A stretch of 35,374 nt of DNA, from the NCBI GenBank assembly GCA_016933615.1, contig JAFGAO010000182.1, positions 1-35,374 of the forward strand, in the 5' to 3' direction. Position 1 is the first letter of the stretch, and the number at the start of each line of letters is the position of its first letter. Shown piece by piece: positions 10,197-19,372 of the stretch. The translations under genes were made by a program, and so were the position numbers. A model generated the notes under the pieces. The model was not told the origin of the DNA. It did no database searches and was given only the letters and a program-made list of their open reading frames with translations. Origin of the DNA: Acidobacteriota bacterium. Its GTDB lineage: Bacteria; Acidobacteriota; UBA6911.

Positions 10197-10862
10197 CTAA
10201 TCCGCCATTTTCAGAATTTCGGAAACCAATTTCTCGACACCGTCCCCGACTTCTTTTATGCTCTCGGCCAGCATGTAGCAGGGCGTGGTGACCAAGCGGT
10301 TTTCTCGGTCCACCACAATTTCGTCCACTTTGGCCGTCCTATGTTTCGCTCCCATCTTTTCCAGCGACGATGCGGTAGCGGCATCCGAACCGATGGTAAT
10401 TTCGACGGCCCGGGACCGTCCGAACAACCTGGCCAGAAGAGTCGGCGCTATGCAGAGGGCGCCGATGGGTTTCTTCTTTTCGAACATGGATTGGAGCAGC
10501 CGGGAGACGTTCTCATCTGCGCTGCAATCCGCGCCTTTGGAAGCAAAATCCGTCAGATTTTTCGCGGCGCCGAACCCTCCGGGAATTATGATCCCGTCAA
10601 TTTCATCCGATGTGACCGTGCCGACGTCGCGGATATTTCCACGGGCGATGCGCGCGGCCTCAACAAGCACGTTCCGGGTTTCTCCCGCCGCCTCCCCGGT
10701 CACGTGATTGACAACGTCCGCCTGTGCCTTGTCGGGCGCGATGCACACGGCTTCCGCTTCATGCTTGCTTAAAAAATATAAAGTCAGCGTGGCTTCATGG
10801 ATTTCGCTGCCGTCCTTGACGCCGCATCCGGCCAGCAGGACCCCGATCTTTTTCCGGCTCAT
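10197..10862 (-). CDS. elbB: Isoprenoid biosynthesis glyoxalase ElbB-like (DJ-1/PfpI superfamily)
   Basis: KKIGVLLAGCGVKDGSEIHEATLTL, IIPGGFGAAKNLTDFA, PIGALCIAPTLLA. SD AGGAGG. Confidence 0.9.
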   Translation of the reverse strand: MSRKKIGVLLAGCGVKDGSEIHEATLTLYFLSKHEAEAVCIAPDKAQADVVNHVTGEAAGETRNVLVEAARIARGNIRDVGTVTSDEIDGIIIPGGFGAAKNLTDFASKGADCSADENVSRLLQSMFEKKKPIGALCIAPTLLARLFGRSRAVEITIGSDAATASSLEKMGAKHRTAKVDEIVVDRENRLVTTPCYMLAESIKEVGDGVEKLVSEILKMAD

Positions 10863-10936
10863 ACCGTCCTCCTTCTTTTCTTTGCAAAATTAAAGAATCA
10901 AGATTGAACATCGAAAGTTAAAGGGCTGCCGGGATC

Positions 10937-11731
10937 TCATTCACCCGACCGGGAATTATTCCACCTGAAAACGTAAATCGGCAGTCCGGCCGCAAGCACA
11001 ATCAAAGCGACAAACTGGGATGTGGACAGCAGGCCGTCGAGTATAAAGCCCCGGTCCGCGTCCCCCCTGGCGAACTCAATCAAGAACCGCAGGATCGCAT
11101 AGAGTATCGAATAGGCAAGAATCACCTGGCCCTCAAAGCGCTTTCGGCCCGAAAGCCGCACAAGGAAAAAAAACAGGGCGAAGCACGTCAGGGATTCGTA
11201 TGCCTGTGTGGGATGCAGGGGGATTCCCAGCGGCGTACCGACTATTTCCGCAGCGGCGGGGTCGGTGTATGCCACCCCCCATGGAAGCCCCGTCGGTCGC
11301 CCGTAGCAGCATCCGGCCATGAAACACCCGATTCTTCCGATTCCCTGTCCCAGCGCAATTGCGGGGCCGCACAAATCGGCAATCTTCCAGCGGGAAAGTT
11401 CCCGGTGCCTTCCCAAATAAATGATCGAAGAAACCAGAGCCCCGACAAACCCTCCGTAGAAATCTCCTCCGCTTTGCAGTGTCGAAAAGGACCAAAATGC
11501 CGAAGGATGCTCCAGGTAGTAGGGTGCCATTCGCAGAATCAGCAGAAGTTTGGCGCCCAGGATGGCGCCGATAATTGCCCACAGGGCAAGTCCCGCAATG
11601 CGCTCCCGGTTGATCCCTTCCCTCTGTGCGCTGCGGGACAGCCACAGGTAGGCGCAGAGATACGCAACGGCCAGGATCACGCCGTATGTATGAAGGGTGA
11701 AATAAGGGGTTTCGAGTAATTTAGGGTGCAT
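10937..11731 (-). CDS. lgt: Prolipoprotein diacylglyceryl transferase
   Basis: Multi-TM; GQGIGRIGCFMAGCCYGRPT signature; HPTQAYESL; FARGDADRG. Confidence 0.95.
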   Translation of the reverse strand: MHPKLLETPYFTLHTYGVILAVAYLCAYLWLSRSAQREGINRERIAGLALWAIIGAILGAKLLLILRMAPYYLEHPSAFWSFSTLQSGGDFYGGFVGALVSSIIYLGRHRELSRWKIADLCGPAIALGQGIGRIGCFMAGCCYGRPTGLPWGVAYTDPAAAEIVGTPLGIPLHPTQAYESLTCFALFFFLVRLSGRKRFEGQVILAYSILYAILRFLIEFARGDADRGFILDGLLSTSQFVALIVLAAGLPIYVFRWNNSRSGE

Positions 11732-11788
11732 GCGATGAAAACTATAGTCTTTCGAAGGAAAACGTTCAAGGATGTAAAAGCCGTCTGT

Positions 11789-14700
11789 TTACTCTTCCTT
11801 TTTCCGATGCCGTTTCCGCCCCAGATCGTCGAGAAGAGAATACGCGACGGGAACCGCGATCAGCGTCAGCAATGTCGACGTGATCAACCCGCCGATCACG
11901 GCCCGCGCCATGGGGGCGCGCATTTCCGAACCGGCGCCGATTTCAAAGGCAAGGGGAAGCATGCCGAAAATCATCGCCATCGTCGTCATGATGATGGGCC
12001 GGAACCTCGTTCTGCCCGCTTCCACCAGGGCAGACATCCTGTCTTTTCCCTGCAGTCTCATTCTTTTCGTATAGTCCACCAGGAGGATGGCGTTTTTTGT
12101 CACCAGCCCCATGAGCAGAACCAATCCGATCATCGACATGATATTCAGGGTGTCGCCGGACAGCGCCATCATGCCGACCACGCCGATCAGGGACAGCGGC
12201 AGGGACAGCATAATGGACAACGGATGGATGAAGCTGGCGAACTGGGAAGCAAGAATGATGTAAATGAACACCACCGCCAGGAACAATGCATCAAAAATGT
12301 ATTCGAAGGTTTCCCCCATTTCCTCCGATTCTCCCGTAAAGGAAACCTCAAAGCCGGCGGGGAACTCCATTTCCTCGAGGCCTTTCTTGATGTCATCTTC
12401 CACGCTTCCCATCGGCCTTCCTGCCATATTGGCGTAAACACGGACTTCCCGGGCCAGATCCAGCCGGCGGATCTGGGATGCAGCGGCGCTCCTTTTGAAA
12501 CTGGCTACCTGCCCTGCAGGTATCAGAATATCGTTGCCGTCTCCGTCCTTTTCAGAACTTAAAAGATCGATGTCCTTCAGGGCATCCACGGAGTTCCGGA
12601 ACCGTTCCGCCAGCCGGACCCTGACATCGTAGGCATCCCCGTCCTCGTCTTCGAATTGCGTGGCCACTTCCCCGTACAGCAGCGTCCGCATGGTGACAGC
12701 CAGCGACTCCAGATCAATGCCCAATTCCGATGCCATGTGCCGGTCAATTTCCACGACAATTTCAGGCTTTTCGGGATCCAGGCTACGGTCGATATCGACG
12801 GCCCCGTCCACGGTCTTCAGATAATCGGCCACCTGCACCGAAATCTCGTCCAGCCTGTCGATGTCGGATCCCTGGACGCTCAACTGAAACGGACGTGCAT
12901 CCCCCATGTCCGGAACGTCTTCTATGCTGACGATCGCCTTCCCGTAACCGGCCAGGTCTCTTCTCAGCTGAATCCTCATTGCATCCATCGAAAAGGGCCT
13001 TTCGTTTTTAGGCTTCAGCTTTACGTAGACGGCCCCTTCATTCAGGGCGGCGTTGGAACCGGATCCGATGGTTATGAAGGTGGAGTCCACTCCCGGCATT
13101 TCCGTTATAATCCGGTCGATCTCATTCCCTATCGCCTCCGTCTGTTCGATTGTGTTGCCGGGCGAAGTCTTGAAACTTACCTGGAATTCTCCGCGGTCAT
13201 ACGACGGCATGAACTCCTGCCCCAGGAACTGAAATGCGTAGAGGCTGCACGCAAAAAGAACCACGGAAACGCCCAGAACCAGCCCGCGGTGGCGGAGCGA
13301 AAACGTGACAGCCTTCTTGTAGGACTCGCCCAGATCGTTGAAACCTTGATCGAATCGGGCGAGTAACCGTGCCAATCCGCGCCGTTTCCGCCTTGTTTCC
13401 ACAGCGGGATCGTACCACCTCGAAGACAGCATCGGATCGAGCGTGAAGGATACGAACAGGGAAACAAGAACCGCGAACGCCACCGTAATGCCGAATTCGT
13501 AGAAAAACCTTCCAACGATACCCTTCATAAACGCAATGGGAACAAACACGGCGATGATGGAAAAAGTCGTGGCCATCACGGCAAGCCCGATTTCCGACGT
13601 TCCCGCGCGGGCGGCTTCGTAGTGGTCGCGGCCGAACTGCATGTGGCGGACGATATTCTCCCGCACCACAATGGCGTCGTCGATCAGCAGGCCGACCGAG
13701 AGCGAAAGTCCCATAAGGGTCATGAAATTGATTGAAAACCCCAATATCTTCATGATTATGAAGGCGGAAATGATGGATACGGGCAGGGTCAGGCCGGTAA
13801 TCACCGTACTGCGCCAGCTGTTGAGAAAGAGGAAAACGATGAAAACCGTAAAAACGGCGCCCAGAATCAGGGCATTCTCGACATCCTCCACCGACTCCTT
13901 GATGAAATGAGAGGAATCCTTCACGACACTGAGTCGTGTCCGCCCGGGCAACTCGCGGTTGAGCGCCGGAAGGGCGGCTGCGACGGCTTCGGCGACATCG
14001 ACCGTATTGCTTCCCGACTGCTTGCGGAGTTCCATTGCAACCGCGCGTTCCCCGTTGAGGAGCGCCAGCGTTCTCTGTTCCTCATACCCGTCCGCGATTC
14101 CGGCTATTTCGTGGAGATAGACGGGAGTGCCGCCGATGTTCTTTACGATGAGATCCCGAAACAGCCCGGGATCGGCCAGCTTTTCATCGATCCGAACCAG
14201 TTCCTCCATGGACCGGTTGAACACTTTTCCGGCCGGAATCTCCATATTGCCCCGCCGGATCGCGAGGACTGCATCCGGAACCGTCAGACCGTATGCCTTC
14301 ATGCGCGTGGGGTCGAGATACACCTGTATTTCGCGCCGTTGTCCGCCGATGATCGTCAGGGACCCGACACCCTCGATTCCTTCGAGCCTGCGTTTGATCA
14401 CTTTCTCGGTCAGGGTGGTCAGCTCGACGGGATCCAGCTCAGGGGAAGCAACCGAAAGCGTAACGATCGGCATGTCCGCAGGATCCAGGCGCTCGATGAC
14501 GGACTCCTCCACCCCGGCGGGGAAATCGCGCCGCAGGGCGCTTATCTTGCTCCGGACCTCCTGTTCGGCGGTATGAATGTCGGTTCCGAGTTCGAACTCG
14601 GTGACGACGACGGAAACGCCCTCGGTCGATGTCGAGGAAATATGCCGGACGCCCTCGATGGGATTGATCGCCTCCTCGATCCTTTTGGTTACTTCGGTTT

Positions 14701-14878
14701 CGACTGTTTCTGGGGATACGCCGGGGTACTGAGTCTGGACCGTAACCACGGGCATGTCCACATCGGGAAACAGGTCGATCGGCAGTTCCTTGTAGGAGAA
14801 AATCCCCAGGACAACCAGAGCCGCCATCATCATCGTGGCAAAGACCGGCTGCTTAACGGAAAGGTCTGAAAGTATCAT
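11789..14878 (-). CDS. RND efflux permease (AcrB/HAE1-like)
   Basis: 1029 aa; LPIDLFPDVDMPVVTVQTQYPGVSPETVE; SLSVGLLIDDAIVVRENIVRHM; duplicated 12-TM layout. Confidence 0.96.
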   Translation of the reverse strand: MILSDLSVKQPVFATMMMAALVVLGIFSYKELPIDLFPDVDMPVVTVQTQYPGVSPETVETEVTKRIEEAINPIEGVRHISSTSTEGVSVVVTEFELGTDIHTAEQEVRSKISALRRDFPAGVEESVIERLDPADMPIVTLSVASPELDPVELTTLTEKVIKRRLEGIEGVGSLTIIGGQRREIQVYLDPTRMKAYGLTVPDAVLAIRRGNMEIPAGKVFNRSMEELVRIDEKLADPGLFRDLIVKNIGGTPVYLHEIAGIADGYEEQRTLALLNGERAVAMELRKQSGSNTVDVAEAVAAALPALNRELPGRTRLSVVKDSSHFIKESVEDVENALILGAVFTVFIVFLFLNSWRSTVITGLTLPVSIISAFIIMKILGFSINFMTLMGLSLSVGLLIDDAIVVRENIVRHMQFGRDHYEAARAGTSEIGLAVMATTFSIIAVFVPIAFMKGIVGRFFYEFGITVAFAVLVSLFVSFTLDPMLSSRWYDPAVETRRKRRGLARLLARFDQGFNDLGESYKKAVTFSLRHRGLVLGVSVVLFACSLYAFQFLGQEFMPSYDRGEFQVSFKTSPGNTIEQTEAIGNEIDRIITEMPGVDSTFITIGSGSNAALNEGAVYVKLKPKNERPFSMDAMRIQLRRDLAGYGKAIVSIEDVPDMGDARPFQLSVQGSDIDRLDEISVQVADYLKTVDGAVDIDRSLDPEKPEIVVEIDRHMASELGIDLESLAVTMRTLLYGEVATQFEDEDGDAYDVRVRLAERFRNSVDALKDIDLLSSEKDGDGNDILIPAGQVASFKRSAAASQIRRLDLAREVRVYANMAGRPMGSVEDDIKKGLEEMEFPAGFEVSFTGESEEMGETFEYIFDALFLAVVFIYIILASQFASFIHPLSIMLSLPLSLIGVVGMMALSGDTLNIMSMIGLVLLMGLVTKNAILLVDYTKRMRLQGKDRMSALVEAGRTRFRPIIMTTMAMIFGMLPLAFEIGAGSEMRAPMARAVIGGLITSTLLTLIAVPVAYSLLDDLGRKRHRKKEE

Positions 14879-14881
14879 CGC

Positions 14882-16057
14882 CTAACTCCCGCTATCCGCA
14901 GCATCGGACAGGACGCGCACGGCGCTTCCGTCTTTCAATGACGGGCCCCTTTCCACGATGATCCATTCCCCTTCCTCAAGTCCTTCCCTCACCCATAGGC
15001 GATCCTGCCTGCCGTCGCCGACCAGGATGCGCCTGAGCACGGCCTTCCCGTTTTCAACGACGAAGACGCTCCCGTATTCGGATGCATGCTCTTCGGGAAC
15101 AAGGGCGTCCCTAGGAATGACCAGCGCATCCTTCTGCCTGTCCGTTGTAATCTCGCCTCTCGCGTACATACCGTCCCGCAGCTCCATGTTTCGATTTTCG
15201 ACTTTGAGCCGGATCCTGACCGAGCGGCTTTCGGGATCAATCGTCGGATTGATGGCTGAAACGACGCCTCCAAACTTTCTTTCTCCCCATGAAGGGGTTG
15301 TGAATTCAGCCGGCTGGCCCAGACGGATGGACACAAGCTGGTAGGAGGGAACGACACACTCCATTTCCAGCCTGCTGTTGTCGACCAATGTAAAAACAGA
15401 CGCGCCCGGACCTAGAAGGGATCCTGCATCAAAGAAACGTTTCTGGACGATCCCAGGTGCCGGGGCGAATATTTTGCAGTCCCCCAGGGCCTTTTCGGCG
15501 ATCGCCAAAGCCGCCTCGGCCTGCGCGCACTGCGCTTCGGCGAGCCCGACTTGCGTTGCAGCCTCCCTCATCCCGGTAGCGGCCGCCTGGTGATCCTTCT
15601 CGGTTATGCCTCCGCTCTTGAGAAGGTTGTCCGCACGCTCCTTTTCCGTTTGGGCGAATTCGGCCGAAACGAGTGCCCGCTCAAGGCCCGCCCGCGCCAC
15701 CTGCAGAGCCGCCGCGGCCTGCCGGTAGGCCAGTTGATAGTTGGTCTGCTCAATTTCCGCCAGAAGCTGCCCCTCCCGGACCAGGTCTCCTTCGTCGGCA
15801 AGGGTGGAGACCAGGCGCCCGCCGACTTCGGGTTTCACTTCCACTTTGGAAAGCGTCCGCAGGTTTCCGGATATGGCCACGGTGCCGGCCCATTCGGTGC
15901 GCACTACGGGCTCCACTTTTACCGTGAGTGCAGGGGCGGCGCCGGGCCCGCTGCCTGAATCGTCCTTTTCTTCCGCCGGCGCACCGCAGCCCGGCAAACC
16001 GAACACGGCGGTTGTCAGGACAGAAATCAATATAAAAATTGGAAATGAAATCTTCAC
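14882..16057 (-). CDS. RND efflux periplasmic adaptor (membrane fusion protein), lipoprotein
   Basis: Lipobox GLPGC; KVEVKPEVGGRLVSTLADEGDLVREGQLLAEIE; IFAPAPGIVQKRFFDAGSLLGPG lipoyl half-motifs. Confidence 0.94.
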   Translation of the reverse strand: MKISFPIFILISVLTTAVFGLPGCGAPAEEKDDSGSGPGAAPALTVKVEPVVRTEWAGTVAISGNLRTLSKVEVKPEVGGRLVSTLADEGDLVREGQLLAEIEQTNYQLAYRQAAAALQVARAGLERALVSAEFAQTEKERADNLLKSGGITEKDHQAAATGMREAATQVGLAEAQCAQAEAALAIAEKALGDCKIFAPAPGIVQKRFFDAGSLLGPGASVFTLVDNSRLEMECVVPSYQLVSIRLGQPAEFTTPSWGERKFGGVVSAINPTIDPESRSVRIRLKVENRNMELRDGMYARGEITTDRQKDALVIPRDALVPEEHASEYGSVFVVENGKAVLRRILVGDGRQDRLWVREGLEEGEWIIVERGPSLKDGSAVRVLSDAADSGS

Positions 16058-17427
16058 CGGTTTCCCTCCCGATCCAGAATCGGACTGCCCGAAGCCAAGC
16101 GCAATCGCGCTTTCGTCATCTCGTATTCGTAAATGGCGCTGATCTGGGCGTTCCGGGCGACTGCCAGCGCGGTCTGAGAATCCAGGACATCCAGGGTGGT
16201 CGCCGCGCCGTATTGATAGTTTGCCTGCATCATCTCCAGGACCTTTTCGGCCTGTCTCACGCTCAAACGGGCGGCGAAGATCGCTTTCGCCGAGGACTCC
16301 ATATCGTCGTACGCCTGCTTCACCTCGAGGCGAACGTCATTTTCGGATTTCGCCAGCCTGTGTTCGGCGGCCCGCACCCGGGCCTGCGCCTGCACCACCA
16401 GCCCCGACTTGCGCCCGCTGTCGAAGAGAGGAAGGTTGAAATTCGCCGTGATGCTCCAGCGCGAGAAATCGTTGTCGAAAAAATTCTCCGGCTTGCGAAC
16501 CGTGTAGCCGATCTGTCCCTCAAGATCCACGCTCAGCCTGTTTTCAGCATGCGCCAGCGAAAGGGTCCATTTTGCCTGCTCGAGCTGATGCCGCAGCGCC
16601 TGAAGGGATTTCCGCTGCGCGAGCGTCCGATCCTGAACGGACGCCAGATCCCCGGGCATCCAGGGATGAAACTCCAGATTCCCTTCGACCCTGGTGGGAT
16701 TCTCCAGGTCGGTGACGATGAGGCTGTTCAGACCGGATCGGGCCAGGCGCACCTGGTTGTCAGCACGGATCAGCTCCGGCTCCATATTGGCCACATTCAC
16801 TTCAGATCTCAGGACATCGATTTCCGTCGCCACGCCGTTTTCAAGGCGAATGCGCGCCTGTTCCAGGTGCTTCACCCTCTGGCCGTAGGTTTCCCGCACC
16901 ACGTCCCGATTGGCTTCTGCAAGCAGGAGATTTTGAAAAGCCTGAAAAACCAGGAAGGTCAGCTGCTCCCGCACGGAATCCCCGTTTGTTTCCGCTTCTT
17001 CCAGGCTTGCTTCGGCCAGGCGCAGAGCGGCGCCCACTTTCCCGGCCGTGTAGAGGGGCTGCCGGACGGTCACCCCCATATCGAACATGTTGCTAGCCCG
17101 AGGAACCAGGGCATCGCGGAATTCCTGCGGGACTTCGTCGAAGCTGGAGCTGTTCAGTATGCTGGGATCGCGCAGCCGGAGTCCGAATCCCTGGAAGGAA
17201 ACCTGGGGAAATGCCGAAGAGCGCACTTCGGTAATTTTCCCCCGCAGTTCCGACATCTGGTCCAGCGCAATTTGGATATCGGGGTGCCTTTCCAGCGCCA
17301 GTCGGACCGCCGTTTCAAGACTCAGCGGCTGGCTCTCGTCCCAGGCACTGGCTGGAAGCAGAGTCGCGGCGGCGATTATGAAAAATGTGGTCAATTTTCG
17401 AGTCCCTGATGGCATCGGCTTCCTCAT
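16054..17427 (-). CDS. TolC-family outer membrane efflux protein (internal start at 17415 possible)
   Basis: LSLETAVRLALERHPDIQIALDQ; repeated coiled-coil; YQYGAATTLDVLDSQTALAVARNAQISAIYEYEMTKARLRLASG. 4-bp overlap with adaptor gene. Confidence 0.93.
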   Translation of the reverse strand: MRKPMPSGTRKLTTFFIIAAATLLPASAWDESQPLSLETAVRLALERHPDIQIALDQMSELRGKITEVRSSAFPQVSFQGFGLRLRDPSILNSSSFDEVPQEFRDALVPRASNMFDMGVTVRQPLYTAGKVGAALRLAEASLEEAETNGDSVREQLTFLVFQAFQNLLLAEANRDVVRETYGQRVKHLEQARIRLENGVATEIDVLRSEVNVANMEPELIRADNQVRLARSGLNSLIVTDLENPTRVEGNLEFHPWMPGDLASVQDRTLAQRKSLQALRHQLEQAKWTLSLAHAENRLSVDLEGQIGYTVRKPENFFDNDFSRWSITANFNLPLFDSGRKSGLVVQAQARVRAAEHRLAKSENDVRLEVKQAYDDMESSAKAIFAARLSVRQAEKVLEMMQANYQYGAATTLDVLDSQTALAVARNAQISAIYEYEMTKARLRLASGSPILDREGNR

Positions 17428-17428
17428 G

Positions 17429-17446
17429 ATTTACCGAGCGGTATAT
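17429..17446. promoter_or_regulatory. Candidate TetR operator: ATtTACCGagCGGTAtAT near-palindrome in the tetR-tolC gap
   Basis: ACCG-N2-CGGT core with flanking symmetry; occupies most of the 22 nt between the tetR stop (17450) and tolC start (17427). Confidence 0.55.
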
Positions 17447-17449
17447 TTT

Positions 17450-18025
17450 TTAGCACCAATCGGCCGGTGGCGGCAACAGCAGGCCGATCAGCTTCCGGGC
17501 GTTCTGCTTGGTTAAAGTGTTCCGTCCTGTAAAAAGAAACTCAAGAATCTGAATCAGCATCATTCCCATCAGCGCCGTGGAAAACAGCTCCGGATCCGCT
17601 TCATGGGCCGCCGCTTCTTCCCTGCCGCTCAGGGACTCCGCAATGATCGCCCTTTCCCTGACGTACTCCTCGATAAAATTGAAAAAGGGATACCCTTCCT
17701 CCGGCGAAAACATCATTCTGAAGACAAGCCGGATGCTGTTGGCATCCCTCTTGCAGTCGTTGAATTCCGAGGATACGAATTCGATCAGCCGATCCCGGAT
17801 CGGGCCGCAGGATTTGGAAAGCCGGAGAAGATTCTTCCGGGTATTGTCGAAAATGTCGAGCATGAGCTCCCGATACAGGTTCTCCTTGCCTTGAAAGTGA
17901 TAATAAAGAACCGGCTTGGTAACCCCCGCTTCCCGGCAGATCTCGCGGATCGTGCATCCGGCATACCCTTTCTCCGCGAAGAGCTTCATGGCTGCGTTGA
18001 TGATATTCTCTCTCGTGTCTTTCAT
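17450..18025 (-). CDS. TetR-family transcriptional regulator
   Basis: N-terminal HTH: TRENIINAAMKLFAEKGYAGCTIREICREAGVTKPVLYYHFQGKENLYRELM. Heads the efflux operon. Confidence 0.94.
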   Translation of the reverse strand: MKDTRENIINAAMKLFAEKGYAGCTIREICREAGVTKPVLYYHFQGKENLYRELMLDIFDNTRKNLLRLSKSCGPIRDRLIEFVSSEFNDCKRDANSIRLVFRMMFSPEEGYPFFNFIEEYVRERAIIAESLSGREEAAAHEADPELFSTALMGMMLIQILEFLFTGRNTLTKQNARKLIGLLLPPPADWC

Positions 18026-18038
18026 AATGGATCCGTAA

Positions 18039-18056
18039 CTATACCGGACGGTTTAG
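18039..18056. promoter_or_regulatory. Candidate TetR operator: CTAtACCGgaCGGTtTAG near-palindrome upstream of tetR
   Basis: Inverted repeat, 7 of 9 pairs matched, same ACCG-N2-CGGT core as 17429-17446, 13 nt upstream of the tetR ATG. Confidence 0.6.
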
Positions 18057-18185
18057 AAAAGTCAAAAGATTTTATTCCTTCTTCATCGAATTTTAACTGC
18101 AAATTAAGGAATTTTCGATTTAGCGGCGGATTTGCGCGCTTCAATGAAAAGGATCGGATGATGGATTTATAAAGTATACCGTATG

Positions 18186-19190
18186 TTATTCATTTTTCAG
18201 GGAACGCCCCATGAGTTCCCCGATGGCTGCCCCGGGTGCGATTTCGTCCCGCAGAATAAGGGAAACCTGCCGCGTTATCGGCATTTCAACTCTTTTAGCC
18301 GCGGCGAGCGCCAACGCAGCTGCCGTGGTTTTCACGCCTTCGGCCACCGAATGTGTAGACGCCAATATCTCCTGAAGCTTTCTCCCCCTGCCGAGCTCCA
18401 CACCGACACTGCGATTTCGGCTGAGATTTCCGGTGCACGTAAGAACCAGGTCGCCCAGCCCCGCCAATCCGGACAGGGTTTCCGCGCGAGCTCCGCAGGC
18501 ACGGCCCAACCGGGAAATTTCCGCCAATCCCCTCGTAATCAACGCGGCCATCGGATTATGACCCAAACCCAGGCCCTCGATAATTCCGGCCGCGATCGCT
18601 ATGACGTTCTTCACCGCGCCGCCGATTTCGGCGCCGGCAACGTCGGTCGAGGTGTAAAGCCGAAGCGAGCCCGATGAGAAGTCTTTCTGGATCCTCCCGG
18701 CCACCGCAGGGTCCTCGGAGGCCACCACGACCGCCGTGGGGCGACCGAGCGCGACTTCCGGAGCAAAGCTAGGCCCGGAGACGACGCCTACATGCGGATT
18801 AAAACGCTTCCCCACCACACTGTGAATGACTTCGCTCACCCGCAACCGACTATTTTCTTCCAGCCCCTTGGTCGCGCTTACCAGAGTCATTTCCGGCTGC
18901 AGATGAGGAAGCAGTCTTTCGTACAGGCTGCGGCAGACGTGCGACGGCATGACCGTCAGAACGTAGCGCGCGCCGGAAACTGCATCCGCGATGTCCGTTG
19001 TCGGCCGGATGGACTCCAGGAGTTTTATTCCGGGAAGATAGGGCCGGTTTTCCCCTGCGGATAGAATGCCGTCCGCCACTTCCCTTTCGTAAGCCCAGAG
19101 GCGCACTTCATGGTTCAATCCGGCCAGGTGCTGGGCCAATGCCGTTCCCCAGCTTCCGGCGCCTATCACTGCGACTGTGATTTTTTTCAA
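18186..19190 (-). CDS. gpsA: NAD(P)-dependent glycerol-3-phosphate dehydrogenase
   Basis: VAVIGAGSWGTALAQHLA; SATKGLE; GAVKNVIAIAAGIIEGLGLGHNPMAALITRGL. TTG start at 19190 with AGAGG SD preferred; the track ORF begins at 19208. Confidence 0.95.
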   Translation of the reverse strand: MKKITVAVIGAGSWGTALAQHLAGLNHEVRLWAYEREVADGILSAGENRPYLPGIKLLESIRPTTDIADAVSGARYVLTVMPSHVCRSLYERLLPHLQPEMTLVSATKGLEENSRLRVSEVIHSVVGKRFNPHVGVVSGPSFAPEVALGRPTAVVVASEDPAVAGRIQKDFSSGSLRLYTSTDVAGAEIGGAVKNVIAIAAGIIEGLGLGHNPMAALITRGLAEISRLGRACGARAETLSGLAGLGDLVLTCTGNLSRNRSVGVELGRGRKLQEILASTHSVAEGVKTTAAALALAAAKRVEMPITRQVSLILRDEIAPGAAIGELMGRSLKNE

Positions 19191-19372
19191 CCCGGCAACC
19201 TCTCTCAAAATACGTTAAATGTTGCGCGTTGAGCGTCGCACCCTAAAAAGAAAAGCATCGTTGAACGTTGAAGGCCTTCTGTCTTCTGTCTTCAAGGGTA
19301 CAGCCTTCTGCTTTTATATAGTAATATTCCTTCCGATAGTTTTTATTTTAATAATCTGCAATGAGGGACGGA

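Noticed and set aside
11726-12562. 278-aa plus-strand His/Gln/Arg-rich ORF that could look like a metal-binding protein
   Set aside because: The composition arises from the antisense of the RND C-terminus; no start signal or domain.
13907-14869. 320-aa plus-strand ORF antisense to the RND pump
   Set aside because: Antisense to strongly conserved AcrB-type sequence; no independent coding evidence.
10937-16057. Idea that lgt and the lipoproteins nearby (beta-helix protein, MFP adaptor) form a dedicated lipoprotein maturation system
   Set aside because: Lgt is a housekeeping enzyme and lipoproteins are common; proximity alone is weak evidence.
16039-17409. 456-aa plus-strand ORF
   Set aside because: Mirror of the TolC-family gene, with no recognisable family; shadow ORF.
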